Positions 1-11,585 of a stretch of DNA of 64,000 bases are shown here, piece by piece. The translations under genes were made by a program, and so were the position numbers. Below the pieces are notes generated by a model, which saw only the letters and a program-made list of their open reading frames with translations, searched no databases and was not told the origin of the DNA. Source of the DNA: Sinonovacula constricta (Eukaryota > Mollusca > Bivalvia > Cardiida > Solecurtidae); assembly GCA_007844125.1 (NCBI GenBank), contig CM017559.1:31223926-31287925 (forward strand). The letters run 5' to 3'. Position 1 is the stretch's first letter, and each line of letters opens with the position of its first letter.

Positions 1-354
1 ATATGTGCTGTATTAAACTCAGGGCCGTGTTTTTATTTTTCAGTCTATTGTAACAGCTTTTATGAAGTATTTTAAATATCAAAACTATATAAAAAGATAC
101 ACTGTTCATTTTGTTTACGGATGAGCCAATAATTTTATTTATTTCTGTTCATTAATTCTTACTGCATTTATCAATTTTAAAATATGAATTTCAAGAGCTT
201 TCTCATGGTGTATAGCTTTTAACTTTTGGACCACAATGAAGAAATGACAAGAAAATAAAATTTACGCTTCTATACAATTCATCTGAAAGTCCATTGAAAT
301 GGTTACCAAAGATGGCCGCCAAGATAAGGGATATTCACTGATGTGGAAACTATC
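1..354 (-). mobile_element. MITE, TATA-target family, cut by window edge
   Basis: Read on the reverse strand this matches two other copies at 20258-20776 and 57203-57712. The visible terminus is GATAGTTTCCACATC, followed by a stretch containing CCCTTATCTTGGCGGCC. TATA lies just outside the terminus, as in the 20.3-kb copy. No coding capacity is seen, so this is a non-autonomous inverted-repeat element. The other terminus lies beyond position 1. Confidence 0.75.
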
Positions 355-496
355 TATATCGTAGGCCTATATTGTACATAAATGATTTTGAATATGTAAT
401 GGGGATCTCCGACTGTTTTACCGTGCAGAAAGACCTTAAATATATAATATATATGTGGATAGAATTCCGACTCGATGCAAGTCAGCTGGGAGACAC

Positions 497-498
497 CC

Positions 499-529
<31 letters not shown>

Positions 530-534
530 ACACA
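497..534. repeat. Poly-C followed by (CA)n
   Basis: About 20 consecutive C residues run directly into alternating CA. The length may be collapsed or expanded by sequencing. Confidence 0.9.
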
Positions 535-721
535 CTCCCCTCCGGCGCGAGGGACTCGAACTCACACATTGTTTGTTCACTCCTTGTCCATTTCAGGTAG
601 GTTCCAACTTCAGCTGTGGTATTCTCTTGCACGTGTGAATGTTCCCAGCTGAATATCGCCAATATGGCGTTAAGAGTATTGGTCGCTTTTAGTTCAATAT
701 AAAAAGTAAAATATTCGAAGA

Positions 722-722
<1 letters not shown>

Positions 723-754
<32 letters not shown>

Positions 755-755
755 C
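723..755. repeat. (AAC)n microsatellite
   Basis: Eleven perfect AAC triplets. Translated on the minus strand they give a valine run, which is not a gene. Confidence 0.9.
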
Positions 756-1517
756 GTTATAAGACTTCTTGATAGTTGTCATAAGAACATGAATAATGTA
801 TTGGCACAAGTAAAATTAAATAAGGTTCCCATAGTTTGCGCTGATTAACTGAATACGATCATGATAAGCTAACTACTACACATATCTTCCCCTTATGACC
901 ACCCAGCATATACCCAGATAATCTAGCTATTACAATGTCAGTCAATATCTGGTATTGTTATATATACGTAGTTACACATTGTGGAGAAGTTAAGCATTGT
1001 TAATTAACAACAATGGCGACAATGGCTTGATTTAATGGAAAGAAAACAAACTAAACACATTACACTTTTACCTGGCATGTTTTCTCAAATCCGCGATCCT
1101 GAGTGTGCATATACTGAAGTATATTCATACTTGTGAACTCTCCCACTTCTGGAGGGAGACTCCCACTTTAAAGGTTCAAAATTATTTGAAAATGACGGGC
1201 ATTGTACACATTTTCAGAATCTCCCTACTTGGAAACAGATATTTTGCTTCGTTATTTATATGAAAATAACAAATCTCACACATTGCAAGTGAAAATCTCC
1301 CACTTTGGTCGCAGAAAAAAATGACATGTATGAATATCCCTATCTGGTAGATAAACTTGTGCAATGTAGTTGTGTATACATGTTTCAGGCATATGTAAAC
1401 TTATAAAAAAAATTGTGCATTCCTTAAAGATGGTAACCGACTGTTTGCCTTTATATACAACACTTTACCCTGCCATGGAAAATGGATGCATAATTGCTGC
1501 TTAAATTTTAAACTTTA

Positions 1518-1825
1518 CCGGACCTGGTAGCGCAATCATTAGAGCGTCGGCTCCAGGTACGGGAGGCCCTGGGTTCGATACCGGGCCGCGACATACCAAA
1601 GTCGTTAAAAGTGGTATAGCTCCCATGCTAACGCTCAAGCAAATATAAGGGCAGTTCTACGACCGAATTGGCCCGGTGTCAGGATAATGTGACTGGGTGT
1701 GGTATCATGCCAGGTGTTCACGGCATGCTATACACAGTGAAGGCAGCACTATATCTGCTTCAACTGGACACCGTCTCCAGATAACTGAAATACTGTTGGT
1801 GGGACGATAACCCCCAAAACAACAT
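1518..1825 (+). mobile_element. tRNA-derived SINE, family A (most complete copy)
   Basis: The 5' part is tRNA-like, with an A-box-like TAGCGCAATCATTAGAGCG and a B-box-like GGGTTCGATACC. A body of about 240 bp follows, containing GGTGTCAGGATAATGTGACT and CTATACACAGTGAAGGCAGC, and it ends in TGGTGGGACGATAAC. Related copies lie at 33648-33915, 37635-37902 and 44462-44655, all in the same orientation. Insertion by LINE machinery is expected for such elements. Confidence 0.85.
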
Positions 1826-4056
1826 TAACAACAAATTCAAATTTTAGTTTAAGAAAATGCTTTTTAAAACACAACCTCAACAGTTAGTTCTAATTATGAA
1901 GTATTTTTTTTAATTTCCTTTTTTCAACATCAATAAATAATCACGATGGGGATTCCAGCTAAAAATAGATTTCGACATCATAGCTGATTACTCGAATTAT
2001 CATGTAACGTGGTCTCAAAAGTATAAAGTCACGTGGTTTTTTCTTAGTTGAAAAATAACTAAATGTTCATCGTGTCTCAGCAACAAACAGCATTTCGCGG
2101 GATATTTTCAGGTAACCATGTTATATTTGATTCCCTGAGAACGAAAAATGGTAGGCCTACAAACTGTAGTGAACCACCATTAATTGCAGAGAATCAGCTG
2201 TGATTAATGAAAAGGAAAATGGTGTCAAAACGTGTAGGCCTAATTATAGTACTTTTACATCCTCATTCGCAGAACAGCCAACACACTTGTCTGATCTCTG
2301 GTAACATAGATCAAACAATTTACTTTTTTTCTTTTGTTGTTTATTTAACACCCATTGACCTTTTCTCATAATCTGACGTTGTCAAATTCACCAAAAATCA
2401 CAAATACGGTATATCAATTCATTAATCCTTTCATATTGGCTTTCATACGTGTACCGCTTCAACTGCACGTTTTATATTTTAGAGCTTCTCTGCTCCGGTC
2501 TGGTCGGCAAGAGGCACTATGCAGCACGTGCACCGTGTGCCCGAACTGAGTCATGACGAGGACAGACGCGTTCTTGCGTCACTCGAACGACGTCATGGTA
2601 TGGACAATACATTGTGTTAGTCTTGTACACTCAACTAGCGCTTACATTTTTAATGTCATGGCTACATAATTAACTATGTTTGTATTATTCTATCGTTATA
2701 GCATAAAACATTGTAAACTTGCAAATAAATTGACAGAAATAAAATCTATTACAATGGACAGAATAATTGGGGTTTTTTGCAATTTAAATACGACATACAT
2801 GTATTTTTATTTTTATATCACTATATGTCTTACAGAAGTAATATACATTTAATGTTCATATAATTTATTGTAAATGCCACAGACGGCCATTTCGACATAA
2901 ATATGATACGACGATGTAATCAGTTAATCTCCGAATTAAGGTATAAATGGAAACATTAATTTTGAATGCATGAAAATTATTAAATTATGATTGCCTTGTT
3001 ATACTGAATATAAAGTCTTCGCGGTTATCGTAGTTTTAATCCAACTCTAGAAAGCGACCAAGTGCTGTAATCGTTCAAAAAATGCCTAATTCTTTTCTTG
3101 TGGAATGACAAATCGCTTTCAGTTTTGAGAACGATATAAAGGGCAATTTATAAACACATGTCAATTATTTTAAAATACAGTTACTTTCAATCTGTTGTTA
3201 ATTAGAATTACAGCAATTCAGGAAATATAATCGACATACTCTAATTATCGTGCTTTGTGAATAAAAAATCAATGTAGGTTTAATTGTAGCCAATGGTAGT
3301 GAGGGTGTGGTTCAGTACTATGATAGATGCATAGACTAAACCAATTAAAATGACACTAATAAAACGACAACTTGTGCATTTAAGACGTAACCTGTTAAAT
3401 CGACTGCAGTGAACAAATTTAAATGACAACATGTTATTTAAGACTAAAACTGTCAAACTGACTCATACATTTCAAACTAAACCAAGTAGCACTGACTGCA
3501 TTTAAACAACAACGTAGGCGTTTCCATTTCCAAAGGATCACTTATACCACGATTAAATGCTTTCAAGACGCAACGAGCATTCAATATATATAATTCTTAC
3601 TTATCGGAAAAGCAATTACTTTAAATGTGGATATCTGAGCTGAATTCTTAATGGGCAGTCGATCAGTTAGTTGAAGTATGGTGATTGAAAACCATATGAC
3701 CATTCAAATAAACTAAAACCAAATATCAAATAGCCCGAATACAGCTTAACGTATTGTAAAAGAAGAAGTTGTTTGTGATATAAAGATAAACTCATATAGC
3801 ATTGTTTACAACTAAGGTGTACTTATTTAGTAGAAAAATATAAATAAAAGCAGGGCATTAATCCATCTACATGCACAGCAGTTTGCACATCAAAAACACA
3901 CTTGACCTTTCTATAATAACAACCTCGTGCGTTTTTACAATATTGACGTTTTATATCTGTTAGAAATTAAAGATTTTGAGCGCGTTAAAAAGTTGAGCAA
4001 CTGTTTGAATTCTTCGTTAAATTAAAAATAGTCTATATTATTAAAAAGCAAGTTCT
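1826..4056. other. Intergenic, no gene seen
   Basis: AT-rich DNA with only short stop-bounded frames. A GC-richer patch at about 2500-2600 contains GCACGTGC and CGACGTCATGG, so a regulatory region is possible, but no adjacent exon is recognisable. TAGGCCTA-containing motifs occur near 2153 and 2234. I see no repeat structure beyond weak self-similarity at 3340-3510. Confidence 0.4.
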
Positions 4057-4293
4057 AATAAATTAAGTGAGGCGACCTGCTTCTCGAACTGTAAATCGCA
4101 ACCTCTTGATCTTTTTTATTCCAAATATATATTTAATTTTGATACAATTGACAAGGAGTTCCGATTTATGTATTCTTTTCACAAAAGTTCCAACCTATTT
4201 GACTTACAGCTACTCGTGCATATATCATTGTAGCAACTGCAAAACTGCGTCAAGACTGGATGAAGAGTAGAGAGGATTCCCCGCAACCGGATT

Positions 4294-4312
4294 TGACGTC
4301 ATCAAGATGGCC
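4294..4312 (+). promoter_or_regulatory. CRE and YY1-type site, promoter of unknown gene copy 1
   Basis: A perfect palindromic CRE/ATF site TGACGTCA (4294-4301) is followed two bases later by AAGATGGCC (4304-4312), a match to the YY1 initiator-type motif often found just downstream of animal transcription starts. Both sites recur in copy 2 at 11557-11575. The position implies that transcription starts near here and that the ATG at 4323, rather than the in-frame ATG at 4260, is the translation start. Confidence 0.55.
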
Positions 4313-4322
4313 GACAGTTGAC

Positions 4323-5976
4323 ATGCGCAGATTGATTGAGTTCAAGAAGCGGCTTCGCTGTGTTCAAAGCTCGAGCCAAAGAAATCCCGGCAGTAAATCT
4401 TTAATTAATCCAGACACAAACGAACAGTTAGCGGCAGAAGTATCTAAAAGGTTAGTTCGCTGATATAGTTCATGCAATTCTGTACAATAAGTCAACTCAA
4501 CCGCATAGCTAGTGGCGTTTAAGGTTTTGAATCTTCTTTTATGGCTTTATTCAGTATGTGAGGAGAAAAATTTCGATTTCTATGGCCATTTCCCAGCTAA
4601 TTTTCATTGCAATGCGGCACCCCCCTTCGCTGAGTTATCGTTCGTTATTCTCATATATACCCCTGCAACAGGTTCCCGGCCATGAATGTCTAGATTCTTG
4701 ACGCAAAAAAAATATAAGGAGGTTCGTTATGTTTTGGAGGTTGGTGTATATTATGCACTAGTGTTTCAGTTAAAATATTTTGTTTCGGTCAGCAATCCTA
4801 TGATTAATTCAGTAATTTAGCAAGAACTATCGAATTATTTTCTGTACTATTTAAGCAACGCAGATAACTACGCGAATGTAAAGTTGAACTAAGCATATTT
4901 ATAATAACATACACGTAAATACAAAACTAAAAAACTACATGCTGACATCATTTCATTTATCAGTATTCAAACAATTTATCTTATATTTCATAAGCTAAGT
5001 CTGTGACAGTTTTTAAACTTTTATTTTCAAACTCTTAAGCGATGTTTTATCTGACGTCGTACAAAGTCACGTGTTCTTAAATAAATTGAGCCTTTGACAG
5101 AGGTAAATGTAATAAACCGACAGTGTAAGAGAGTGGCACGGCGGGTCAGCTAAAAGGCCTCCTTACACGCATGTTCCTAGAAAGGCATCCTTAAACGAAA
5201 GTTATGTTCCGAGAAAGGCCTTCCTTACACGAAAGTTATGTTCCGAGTTCTAAAGTCCGGTTTAAACAAAAGTTTATATTCCGAGAAAGGCCTTCTTATA
5301 CGGAAACTATGTTCCGAGTAAGGCCTCCTTACTGAAAATTATGTTCCCAGTAAGGCCTCTTACACGAAAGTTATTTCTTAGAAAGGCCTCTTTACACGAA
5401 AATCATGTTCCGAGTAAGGCCTGTTTTCACGAAAGTTATGATATGGCTTTCTTTCACGAAAGTGTTCCGAGTAAGTCCTCTTTACACAGAAGTTATGAGT
5501 AAGGCCTCTTTACACGAAAGTAATGAGTAAGGACTATTTATACGAAAGTTATATTCCTAATAAGTCCTTTTTATACGAAAGTTATAAGTAAGTCCTCGTT
5601 ACACGAAAGTTTTGTACCGAGTAAGTACTCTTTACACGAAAGTTATATTCCAACTTGGACTTTGGCATACATTTTCAATAGTTCTCAAACAATGTTCACA
5701 TAAATGAATTTTTCCTTACGTTTCAGAGATGTTATTGATCGCCCTTCATTCACTTTACCAATCCATATGGACGAATCGACCAAGCCTCCGCCTCATTTTG
5801 GCCATCCTGACCACAGGTCCGCCATGTTCCTACGGGCGCCGTCGTGTTCGACGAGAAAACGGGCTGCCAAGCGCCGAATCCATTTCATAGACCGTGAATG
5901 GAGCTCTGAATGCGTCTCCTGGCAACACTTCCGGAACAACACCACTGAGTTCCAGCGAAGGAGTTGGTTGGAATGA
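4323..5976 (+). CDS. Unrecognised two-exon gene, copy 1
   Basis: I do not recognise this protein. Exon 1 (4323-4450; in frame back to an ATG at 4260) begins MRRLIEFKKRLRC and ends at AAAAG|GTTAGT in phase 2. Exon 2 (5727-5976) follows the acceptor TTTCAG, continues in phase with RDVIDRPSF, and ends in a stop after RRSWLE. The product would be 125 residues, basic, with a proline/histidine-rich middle (TKPPPHFGHPDHRS) and a basic patch (TRKRAAKRR); no signal peptide or membrane segment is seen. A five-codon upstream ORF (4307-4321, Met-Ala-Asp-Ser-stop) ends one base before the ATG. The intron is 1.28 kb and holds a minisatellite. Exon 2 differs from copy 2 by one base in 250, less than nearby non-coding sequence, which suggests constraint or recent conversion. 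An identical minus-strand frame overlaps exon 2, so coding status is likely but unproven. Confidence 0.5.
5150..5660 (+). repeat. Intronic minisatellite, about 32-bp unit, copy 1
   Basis: Degenerate tandem units of the form AAGGCCTCCTTACACGAAAG followed by TTATGTTCCGAGT. About 15 units, variably truncated. The copy-2 array (16573-17180) has extra units near its left end, so the array changed length after the duplication. Confidence 0.9.
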
Positions 5977-8433
5977 CCCGAATGCATGAGCCGATCAAAA
6001 TGTTCGGTTCTACAGATTTTCAAATGTCTACCTAAAGTTAACCATAACGCAATATCCATCTCGGTGTTGGATTACAATTTATGGTTTGCTTGGTTATGAC
6101 GTTTCTTTTCTTATAGAAACGTTACATATTCGATTAACTGTCGACTAATAGGCCCTACTGAACTTTGGATTTTAATGTAGGCGATAAAAAGGACATAAGA
6201 TATATTACATTAGTGAAGTGGAAATCGTCTCCCTTTCTAGTATAATACCTGAGGTATTCCAAACATTCTATCAAAGTTATTTTCTTTTGTAGTTATTGCA
6301 ATCACAATGTGTAATTTCTTACTTTTGCATCAATATAAGCTTACGGTATATTTAAAAAAAGTATAGATATTTGTTATTTAAAAAAGAAAATGGAAGCATA
6401 TATTGATGATGGTTAACCTGGGTATCACAAAAAGGCAGAAAAGTCAACAAACACTTCAAAGAGCACAAGCATAAAAACCGAGTAAAACAAATGAAAGGAC
6501 TTTCTTGCATTTAGGGATTAATCGTGGGAGATTATTTATCAAAGTTTTTTGTTCAGTTTGTATTATAAAAGTAGATTTTTGGACAAATGTCTGGCATTAC
6601 CTGTTCTTAATATAATAAAAACATGGTTATTCATATGGTAGAAAAGGATCTAGTATCTGTGGTAGACTGTTACTGAAAGTCAAAAAGGTCCTGCCCACTT
6701 GTTTGTTTTCATGTTTTAACAGTTCTCTCAATTAATTTCACAAGCTGGCCAGAGTGGTGATATTTTGCAGAACAATTGGAATAAAACCATACAACTTTTT
6801 CAACTAACGGCAATATAAATTAGCTTCGACTATGACAAGCATGTAACCAACTTGACTATCTCGTCAGATGCCATTATGTTCATTTTCCGTTTAAACTACA
6901 GAGTTTATTTAATTCTACTTAATCGGTATATCTCGAAAATTTTGCCTAAAGTAACGTCAAAGAAGTTATATTTAAACTCTCTTCTTAATAAAAGAGTAGT
7001 AGGTTTTATTATACAACACTCACTCCAGTTTCTTTGTTCTTTGCTACATTAACCACTGCCGTCTCGAAATCTGACCTACTCTGACAATACTTGGGAATAT
7101 TCTTAGGTTTGAGTCCAGTGAATTTGAACCTCGTGTTAAGCGTCGCGACGGTTTGTTTTTCATATGATTTCAAAATGGGTTTTATGAATATACGTTTGGC
7201 AAAAATGTTTTCCTTATTTGAGCCAATTAGTATAATGTTATATTGTCCGAGTCGACATAACTATGACATATTTATTTGCACTATAGGCATATAGAAATAC
7301 CTGAGGATTACCTCATGGTCGTGTCAAAGTACGAATTTGCGCGGGAGGCTTTGAAGTGGTGGTATGTACAGCAGACGGTCACATTGCCAGGTTTAACGGT
7401 CTCTATGATATTCGCCTTTTCACTTTTGTTGTTACAGTTTTACGTTGATTTGGAAATATATAGTTGTTTTAATAAAGCATTTGCTTAAATTAACTATCGT
7501 TCCTTTTCTCTTCATATGCAAGACCGTACACGTACGTTATAACAATTTCACCTTGTGAGTGAGGGATTGGCTGAAAATCGTTTTAAACAGTTGGTTTGTT
7601 GTCTTTATGTTTTACGTCATCGTATTGACACTAAAAAGCCACACAGCGCCAGCTTTATAATATAATTACAAATATAACAAAAATATGATTTTACTAGAAA
7701 AATATATCTGTAAGGTTTTAAACTATATTGCACTCATATTTATTTCTAAATAGGCCCACAATCAAAGTTTCGGCAAATTGTCCCTTTTAAATAGTTTTGT
7801 AATATGGCGGCGCCTATGTACGCCTGCAAATATGTAAAAAGGGCAAATGGTTGTGTTCAACTCTTGAAAAATATCAGTTAATTTGCCGATAAATTGGGTG
7901 TGCGTATTTAAAAACAAATTCATAACAATGTAATAATGAACTCATCTTTATAAACTGTAAAAAACAACAACAACGAAACACAACAAAAACACACAGCAAA
8001 AAACAACAACAATAACACAAAACATTAACGTACTAATTATTGGATAAATATTTATAATAAACTGCATCTTAAAATGGCGCTTATCATATACAAAATGATC
8101 GATAAACCTAAAAGTTTAGATGTACACGAATTTAACATCAACAAATATTTGAGTAATTCAAATAATTTAAAATAAAATCAAAGCGAAAGAATAGTTGACT
8201 GGTTGTTAGTAAAGTTAGTTAAGCCACCGTCAAGGGATTGAGTTAGTTAAAGGTGTATATATCTTTATTTCCTCCAGAATTGGAGATCATATACATATAA
8301 ACCCACTGAACATGAACTAAATAAACATCAATTATAGTAATACAAAAGAATAACACAGGTGTATTACAACAGAAAATAAAGAGAATTAATAAATTACACA
8401 TGCGTTTCAGCAGACATGTTTTAAAAATGAATA
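5977..8433. other. Downstream flank of unknown gene, unit 1
   Basis: Mostly AT-rich sequence shared with unit 2 at about 95% by eye. It contains the candidate exon at 7287-7361, an AATAAA at about 7473, and a patch with AATATGGCGGCGCC at about 7801 that resembles a YY1/CpG promoter core but has no exon attached. No other coding signal is seen. Confidence 0.4.
7287..7361 (+). CDS. Candidate 25-codon exon, copy 1
   Basis: Bounded by CACTATAG|G and GTG|GTATGT, with phase 2 at both ends. It encodes HIEIPEDYLMVVSKYEFARE and a few more residues. The phase matches the donor of the unknown gene's exon 1, so it could be an alternative exon joined to that exon. It differs from the copy at 18810-18884 by one base in 75, while the sequence just after the donor diverges visibly, supporting a real exon edge. 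The frame also stays open into a hydrophobic stretch ending near an AATAAA at 7473, so a terminal exon is an alternative. Function unknown. Confidence 0.35.
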
Positions 8434-9397
8434 CAGTCAACTCTCGTTATCTCAAAATCGGTTTCCCAAATTTCCGGGAATGTCAAACTGTTTTCTACGG
8501 TCCCGTTTTTCCCTATAGTTTCTATATAGATCGACTCCGCTTAACTCAAATTCGGATGTGTCAAATTATCATATATATTAAACTAAATTCTTTGTCCCCA
8601 CCCGTATAAAACTGTTGAAATCAATTGGTCTATCTCAAACTTCAAATTGCTTTAAGATGCAAAACGGCAACAACTGTGATTTTCACACCTACCGTGAAAC
8701 TCGCGAAGATTTGGGCGCGAGTTTTATCGCCAATTATCGGCAATCAGGATGTCACGTAATTTAGAGAAGAGGCTTATCGATTATTAATTAATTAGCTGAT
8801 TTAATGAACAACAATTTCGTTAATCAATTAACGCTGATTAAAGTGCTTCAGTTTGTACTTGTTGTTCTAACAGTTTTTGAGAACTTGTTGACACGGCCTT
8901 CTCAACTTGTATAAAAAAGAGAGGTCGCGTTAGTGATTTTATCATTCTCTATTCTTCCACTACCTACCTACAATACAAGTACTTATTATTGAATAAAAAA
9001 ATAATTTATTGATTTATTTTTGTAAATAAAACGTTAAAAAATTAACCTTTTATGGGTTTTTTATTTTTCTTACAAACAACAACGATAAACCAACGTGCAG
9101 GTATCAGCTTCAGGTATACAAAATTAGGCCATGCACTAACGACGACGCAACAACCTACAAAAAAAAAGAAGAATATTAAATTATATTGTAAAAAATCTAT
9201 TAACACTTAAACATGCAAAACCAAACAAACTTGCAGAAACTTAGTTTACAGTGGCAAATATAACAAGGAATTTCAGTTATTACCAGTCATCGTGTAGCAG
9301 GTAAGATTTTTAAGATTTACACAAACTAATTTTGAATTCGGATAACTCAAACTATTTTCTACGGTCCCTTGAAATTTGAAATAACGAGAGTTGACTG
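8434..9397. mobile_element. pogo/Tigger-like non-autonomous DNA transposon
   Basis: Inverted termini CAGTCAACTCTCGTTAT and ATAACGAGAGTTGACTG are flanked by TA on both sides, the target duplication of the Tc1/mariner/pogo group; CAGT-type ends are usual for Tigger. Unit 2 has the empty site at about 19970 with a single TA. The element is 964 bp and has no transposase frame. It therefore inserted into unit 1 after the tandem duplication. Confidence 0.85.
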
Positions 9398-9489
9398 TAT
9401 ATCGATACATATGTATATAGAAAAACAGTTTTCGAAATAAAACAGTCAATGTAACCTGTAACCTGGATCTAATGTTTGAGCGAAGTTCT

Positions 9490-9650
9490 TGAATCTTCGA
9501 TGCAACTTTACATTTGCTATAAGGCATATTCTTCCGACTTCTGGCGAACAAAACGATCGTGATTTCTGTAAGTATTATCGCACCAAATACATCCGAGGGA
9601 TGATTGTCCCGATGACGGTTTTACCAGAGGAGTTTCGATTGTTCATCGTT
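9490..9650 (-). mobile_element. Fragment of CGGAAC-terminus MITE
   Basis: Reverse-strand similarity to the element at 52312-52693, including GAACAAAACGATCGTGAT and CATCCGAGGGATGATTGTCC. It is absent from unit 2 at the corresponding position (about 20050), where flanking sequence joins directly. Another fragment with CGGAACACCTCGGATAATTC lies at about 50325. Confidence 0.6.
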
Positions 9651-10421
9651 ATCATCGTGGTTTAATTCACCGTACAGTTCGTAAAAAAATGTCGTAAAAA
9701 GAATCTCGCTCTAAATGTAAAAATATTTCCAGATCAATAAATAATTACGATTGGGACTTTTGTTTAAAATAAATATCGATGTCGGAACGAGTCGGGTAAT
9801 TAAAATAGCATCGTCTCAAAAGTAAGTGTTGTGGCTTTATAAGCCTATAATAGCTAACAGTTTTGTGCTGATACATGCTACATAGTACGCAAAGAGACAC
9901 TAAAAGCACTTCAGTTGTTTTTAAATTACTGCGTCAAACTATGGAGCCAATCAGCCTATTGTTAAGATACACAATAAATATAAATAAAAATACTAAAAAT
10001 ACTTAATAAATTTATAAATATCAGCAAAAAATAGTCTTGATTGATTCTGATCTATACTAAAATAAGCTAAACTTTAACATTGTACATTGTTCTTATATGT
10101 ACTTAATGTTTGTAACGCAAATTTCATATGGTGAGGTCGCAATATAGCGTACTCTTTCTGCAAAACATTTGAATTTATAATAAAAACGCACACAAACAAC
10201 CTACCAAACTTAAAAAAAAAAATCCTAAATCCTCTTCTGATACTCTACCCATGTGGAGACAGGCGCATCGGTATTGATCACTCACCTCGGCTGTTTTACT
10301 AAAGAAATATATATATTTCGAAAAGCGTAAAAGGATCGAAGATGATGTGAATGATCACAGGCAGCAAAATTGATGTTTCGTTCCATTTCGTCCGTTTCGG
10401 CTCATTTCAAGAACAATCAAA

Positions 10422-10662
10422 ATGGCGGCGACCAGAACACAACAAAATAACGAAGATTGTTATGCCGCCTTAATTGGTCTGGCCGAGAATTATAGGACTG
10501 CATCTCCTCCCAATATAAAGTTATGCATCCATTGTTTGCAAACTGTGTTTTTATTCGAGCTTCCGCCGCAGATAGAGGCTCGTACTCACCTGCAACTTGG
10601 CAACATTTTGTTGGCTCACACAAAAAAACACAGATCTGGCTCGACAGCATTTGGAGAAAACG
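10422..10662 (+). pseudogene. MAU2: MAU2 first exon, upstream duplicate with frameshift
   Basis: Same promoter, start codon (AATGGCGGCGACC) and first-exon sequence as 21546-21785, but with one extra A in the run at about 10622-10628 (seven A instead of six). This shifts the frame after residue 68 (AHTK), replacing the normal [12 protein letters not shown]. The donor CG|GTAGGC is kept. No MAU2 exon 2 lies between this copy and unit 2, so any transcript starting here would have to splice more than 15 kb downstream, and its protein would be frameshifted. It may still act as a second promoter. The extra A lies in a homopolymer, so an assembly error should be excluded. Confidence 0.8.
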
Positions 10663-11556
10663 GTAGGCCCTTGCTGATTACTTTGTTTCTGTAATAGTTA
10701 ATTCTTTACAACATAGGGTTCTGCTGAACTCCGTATGTGTTATAATGATTCTATTTGTGAACCAAATAAAATGTTGAAAATTTGGGAAATTAAAAGCGGA
10801 GAGTGTCAGCCTTTGAAAATTAACTGGAGTGATTTTGTTTGCTTATACTAAAATCCAGGGGTGCGGTGAGTGGGGGGATTTAAAAATCTTGTATTTACCA
10901 CAATATCTAACAAACCTTAACCTCCATTGTGGTGTCTTGCTAATTGCAGTTAATTGGTTGATTATTTATGCTGAACCAACATTTGGAGTGATTGTTTAAG
11001 CATCCATAAAACGTAGGCTATTGCATTCTGCATTACAATTCAATTAGTACTTGTCCAGCAGCAATGACTTCCCTATATAATTAATGTTATGCATATAGCC
11101 ATAACATAGTCCTATGCCTGTATTTGTTATTGTTACTTTGGTTGATGTTATCTCACTAATTCTCATTATCATATTTATCATTTTAGTTCTCTTGGCCAGG
11201 GGTACAATGTTTTCTGACATTCTCGGGCTTACATTCCAGGCATGGCGATTTTTAGGATGAATTCTGGCCATATTCCATGTCGCACTGTCATGTCTGATTA
11301 AATGCTTGCAAGTTTTCTTAATAAATTAAGTGAGGCGACCTGCTTCTCGAACTGTAAATCGCAACCTCTTGATATTTTTTATTCCAAATATATATTTAAT
11401 TTTGATACAATTGACAGGGAGTTCCGATTTTTTTATTCTTTTCACAAAAGTTCCAACCTATTTGACTTACAGCTACTCGTACATATATCATTGTAGCAAC
11501 TGCAAAACTGCGTCAAGACTGGATGAAGAGCAGAGAGGATTCCCCGCAACCGGATT

Positions 11557-11575
11557 TGACGTCATCAAGATGGCC
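11557..11575 (+). promoter_or_regulatory. CRE and YY1-type site, copy 2
   Basis: TGACGTCA and AAGATGGCC are preserved exactly as in unit 1, although bases on both sides differ between copies. Confidence 0.55.
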
Positions 11576-11585
11576 GACAGCTGAC

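Larger units (their letters stand above)
366..1517. other. AT-rich stretch without a supported gene
   Basis: Holds a C-run followed by a CA-repeat near 497-533 and a CAA repeat at 723-755. A stretch at about 540-570 contains GGGACTCGAACTCACAC, the reverse complement of a tRNA B-box, so an old antisense SINE fragment is possible. The short open frames here are low-complexity translations of the simple repeats. Confidence 0.5.
4057..11319 (+). repeat. Tandem duplication unit 1 (7.26 kb)
   Basis: Begins at AATAAATTAAGTGAGGCG and ends at TGCAAGTTTTCTT, where the same starting sequence begins again at 11320. It aligns over its whole length with 11320-25179 at high identity, interrupted by element insertions. 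It contains an unrecognised two-exon gene, its intronic minisatellite, a further candidate exon, and the promoter and first exon of MAU2. The flank just before unit 1 (GCAAGTTCT) resembles the unit's last bases (GCAAGTTTTCTT), a short homology that could have seeded the duplication. Confidence 0.95.

Noticed and set aside
5793..6059. 88-codon minus-strand open frame, identical in both duplicates (also 17314-17580)
   Set aside because: It overlaps plus-strand exon 2, whose acceptor joins exon 1 in phase. Identity of the two copies follows from recent duplication. No splice or start context supports the minus strand.
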